Notes under the pieces: generated by a model
Database searches by the model: none
What the model was told of the DNA's origin: nothing
Seen by the model: only the letters and a program-made list of their open reading frames with translations
Shown: positions 63,228 to 64,000 of the stretch, piece by piece
How positions within the stretch are numbered: the stretch's first letter is position 1
Layout: each line of letters opens with the position of its first letter
Program-made: the position numbers and the translations under genes
Assembly: GCA_020741775.1 (NCBI GenBank)
Contig: DYYG01000042.1
Span: 1 to 64,000, forward strand
Reading direction: 5' to 3'
DNA from: Methylorubrum populi
GTDB taxonomy: Bacteria > Pseudomonadota > Alphaproteobacteria > Rhizobiales > Beijerinckiaceae
DNA: 64,000 nt

Positions 63228-63252
63228 AACGGGCCCTTCGGGGCCCGTTTCT
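63228..63252 (+). terminator. intrinsic terminator after the secreted-protein gene
   Basis: GAACGGGCCCTTCGGGGCCCGTTTCTCG. Confidence 0.75.
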
Positions 63253-63272
63253 CGTTCGTGGGCCGTGTCGCT

Positions 63273-63821
63273 TTAGGTCTTCAGCACCGGCTCGGTCACG
63301 TCGCCCGCGCCGCGCTCGGCGAGGTAGTGAGGCTGGAACAGGCACATGCGCACCGCATCGCGGTAGCGGCCGTTGACGAAGAACTCGTCCTTGAGGATGC
63401 CTTCGGAGCGGAAGCCACAGCTCTCGTAGATGCCGGCCGCCCGCTTGTTGTCCTTGTCCACGTGCAGATAAAGCTTGTGGATGTTCAACACCTTGAAGGC
63501 GTAATCGATGGCGATGCGGGTGGCGCGCTTGGCGTAGCCCTTCCCCTGGTAGTCGGGGTGGATCGCGATCTGGAATTCGCAGCGGCGATGGAGATGGTTG
63601 ATCTCCACCAGCTCGACCATTCCGGCCGGTTCCCCCCGCTCCGTGGCGATGATGAAGCGGCGCTCGGTCTGGTTATGGATGTTGCGCTCGTAGAGCTGGG
63701 CCAGTTCGGCGAAGGACTCGTAGGCCTCCTCGAACCAATAGCGCATGATGCTGTCGTTGTTGTTGAGTTGGTGCACGAAGAGCAGGTCCTCGCGCTCCAG
63801 CGGTCTCAGTTTGATCGTCAT
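63273..63821 (-). CDS. speG: spermidine N1-acetyltransferase SpeG-like GNAT
   Basis: [75 protein letters not shown]. Confidence 0.88.
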   Translation of the reverse strand: MTIKLRPLEREDLLFVHQLNNNDSIMRYWFEEAYESFAELAQLYERNIHNQTERRFIIATERGEPAGMVELVEINHLHRRCEFQIAIHPDYQGKGYAKRATRIAIDYAFKVLNIHKLYLHVDKDNKRAAGIYESCGFRSEGILKDEFFVNGRYRDAVRMCLFQPHYLAERGAGDVTEPVLKT

Positions 63822-64000
63822 GTCCGTGCTCGGCCGGGGCCGGTGCCGCTGAAGGAGCCTCCGTTGCCCGTCGCATCGGCGGATGGCGGAGGGTGCGGCA
63901 CCTGAATCGGTGTTGTCGCCCCAGGCCTACTCCCACATCCCTCACGACGGAATGATGAAAGCCGGCTCTCAAACCTGACGGAGCCGGGCCTCCTCGGCCG

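Overview
The window is 64 kb of GC-rich alphaproteobacterial chromosome. Protein sequences and gene order look like Methylobacterium/Methylorubrum, but this was judged by eye with no database search. Most of it is dense housekeeping sequence: moaA, miaA, serB, hflK-hflC-degP, folA-thyA, fumC, pdxY, leuA, ilvD, asd, speG and the rimP-nusA-ylxR-infB-rbfA-truB operon. The ORF track does not show several non-ORF elements I could read directly: (i) a circularly permuted two-piece tmRNA (ssrA) with tag (A)ANDNFAPVAVAA, directly upstream of its ClpX adaptor sspB; (ii) a 33-codon Leu-rich leader peptide with a Shine-Dalgarno and competing hairpins upstream of leuA; (iii) two tandem perfect TTAA-N7-TTAA (CtrA-type) boxes at 30097-30135; (iv) a perfect 23-bp CueR-type operator in front of copA; (v) an intrinsic terminator inside the rimP leader; (vi) two families of dispersed palindromic intergenic repeats. 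The best candidate for an undescribed system is the co-directional run at 30295-39430: inositol-phosphate synthase, divergent HD-like protein, methyltransferase, Gfo/Idh oxidoreductase, YcaO, TIM-barrel isomerase, GT4 glycosyltransferase and PIG-L deacetylase. It resembles a mycothiol-like (inositol + GT4 + PIG-L) scaffold pathway combined with a YcaO enzyme, with no precursor peptide visible. A second accessory item is a probable polymorphic toxin (PD-(D/E)XK-like C-terminus) with a candidate immunity gene at 58470-60211.
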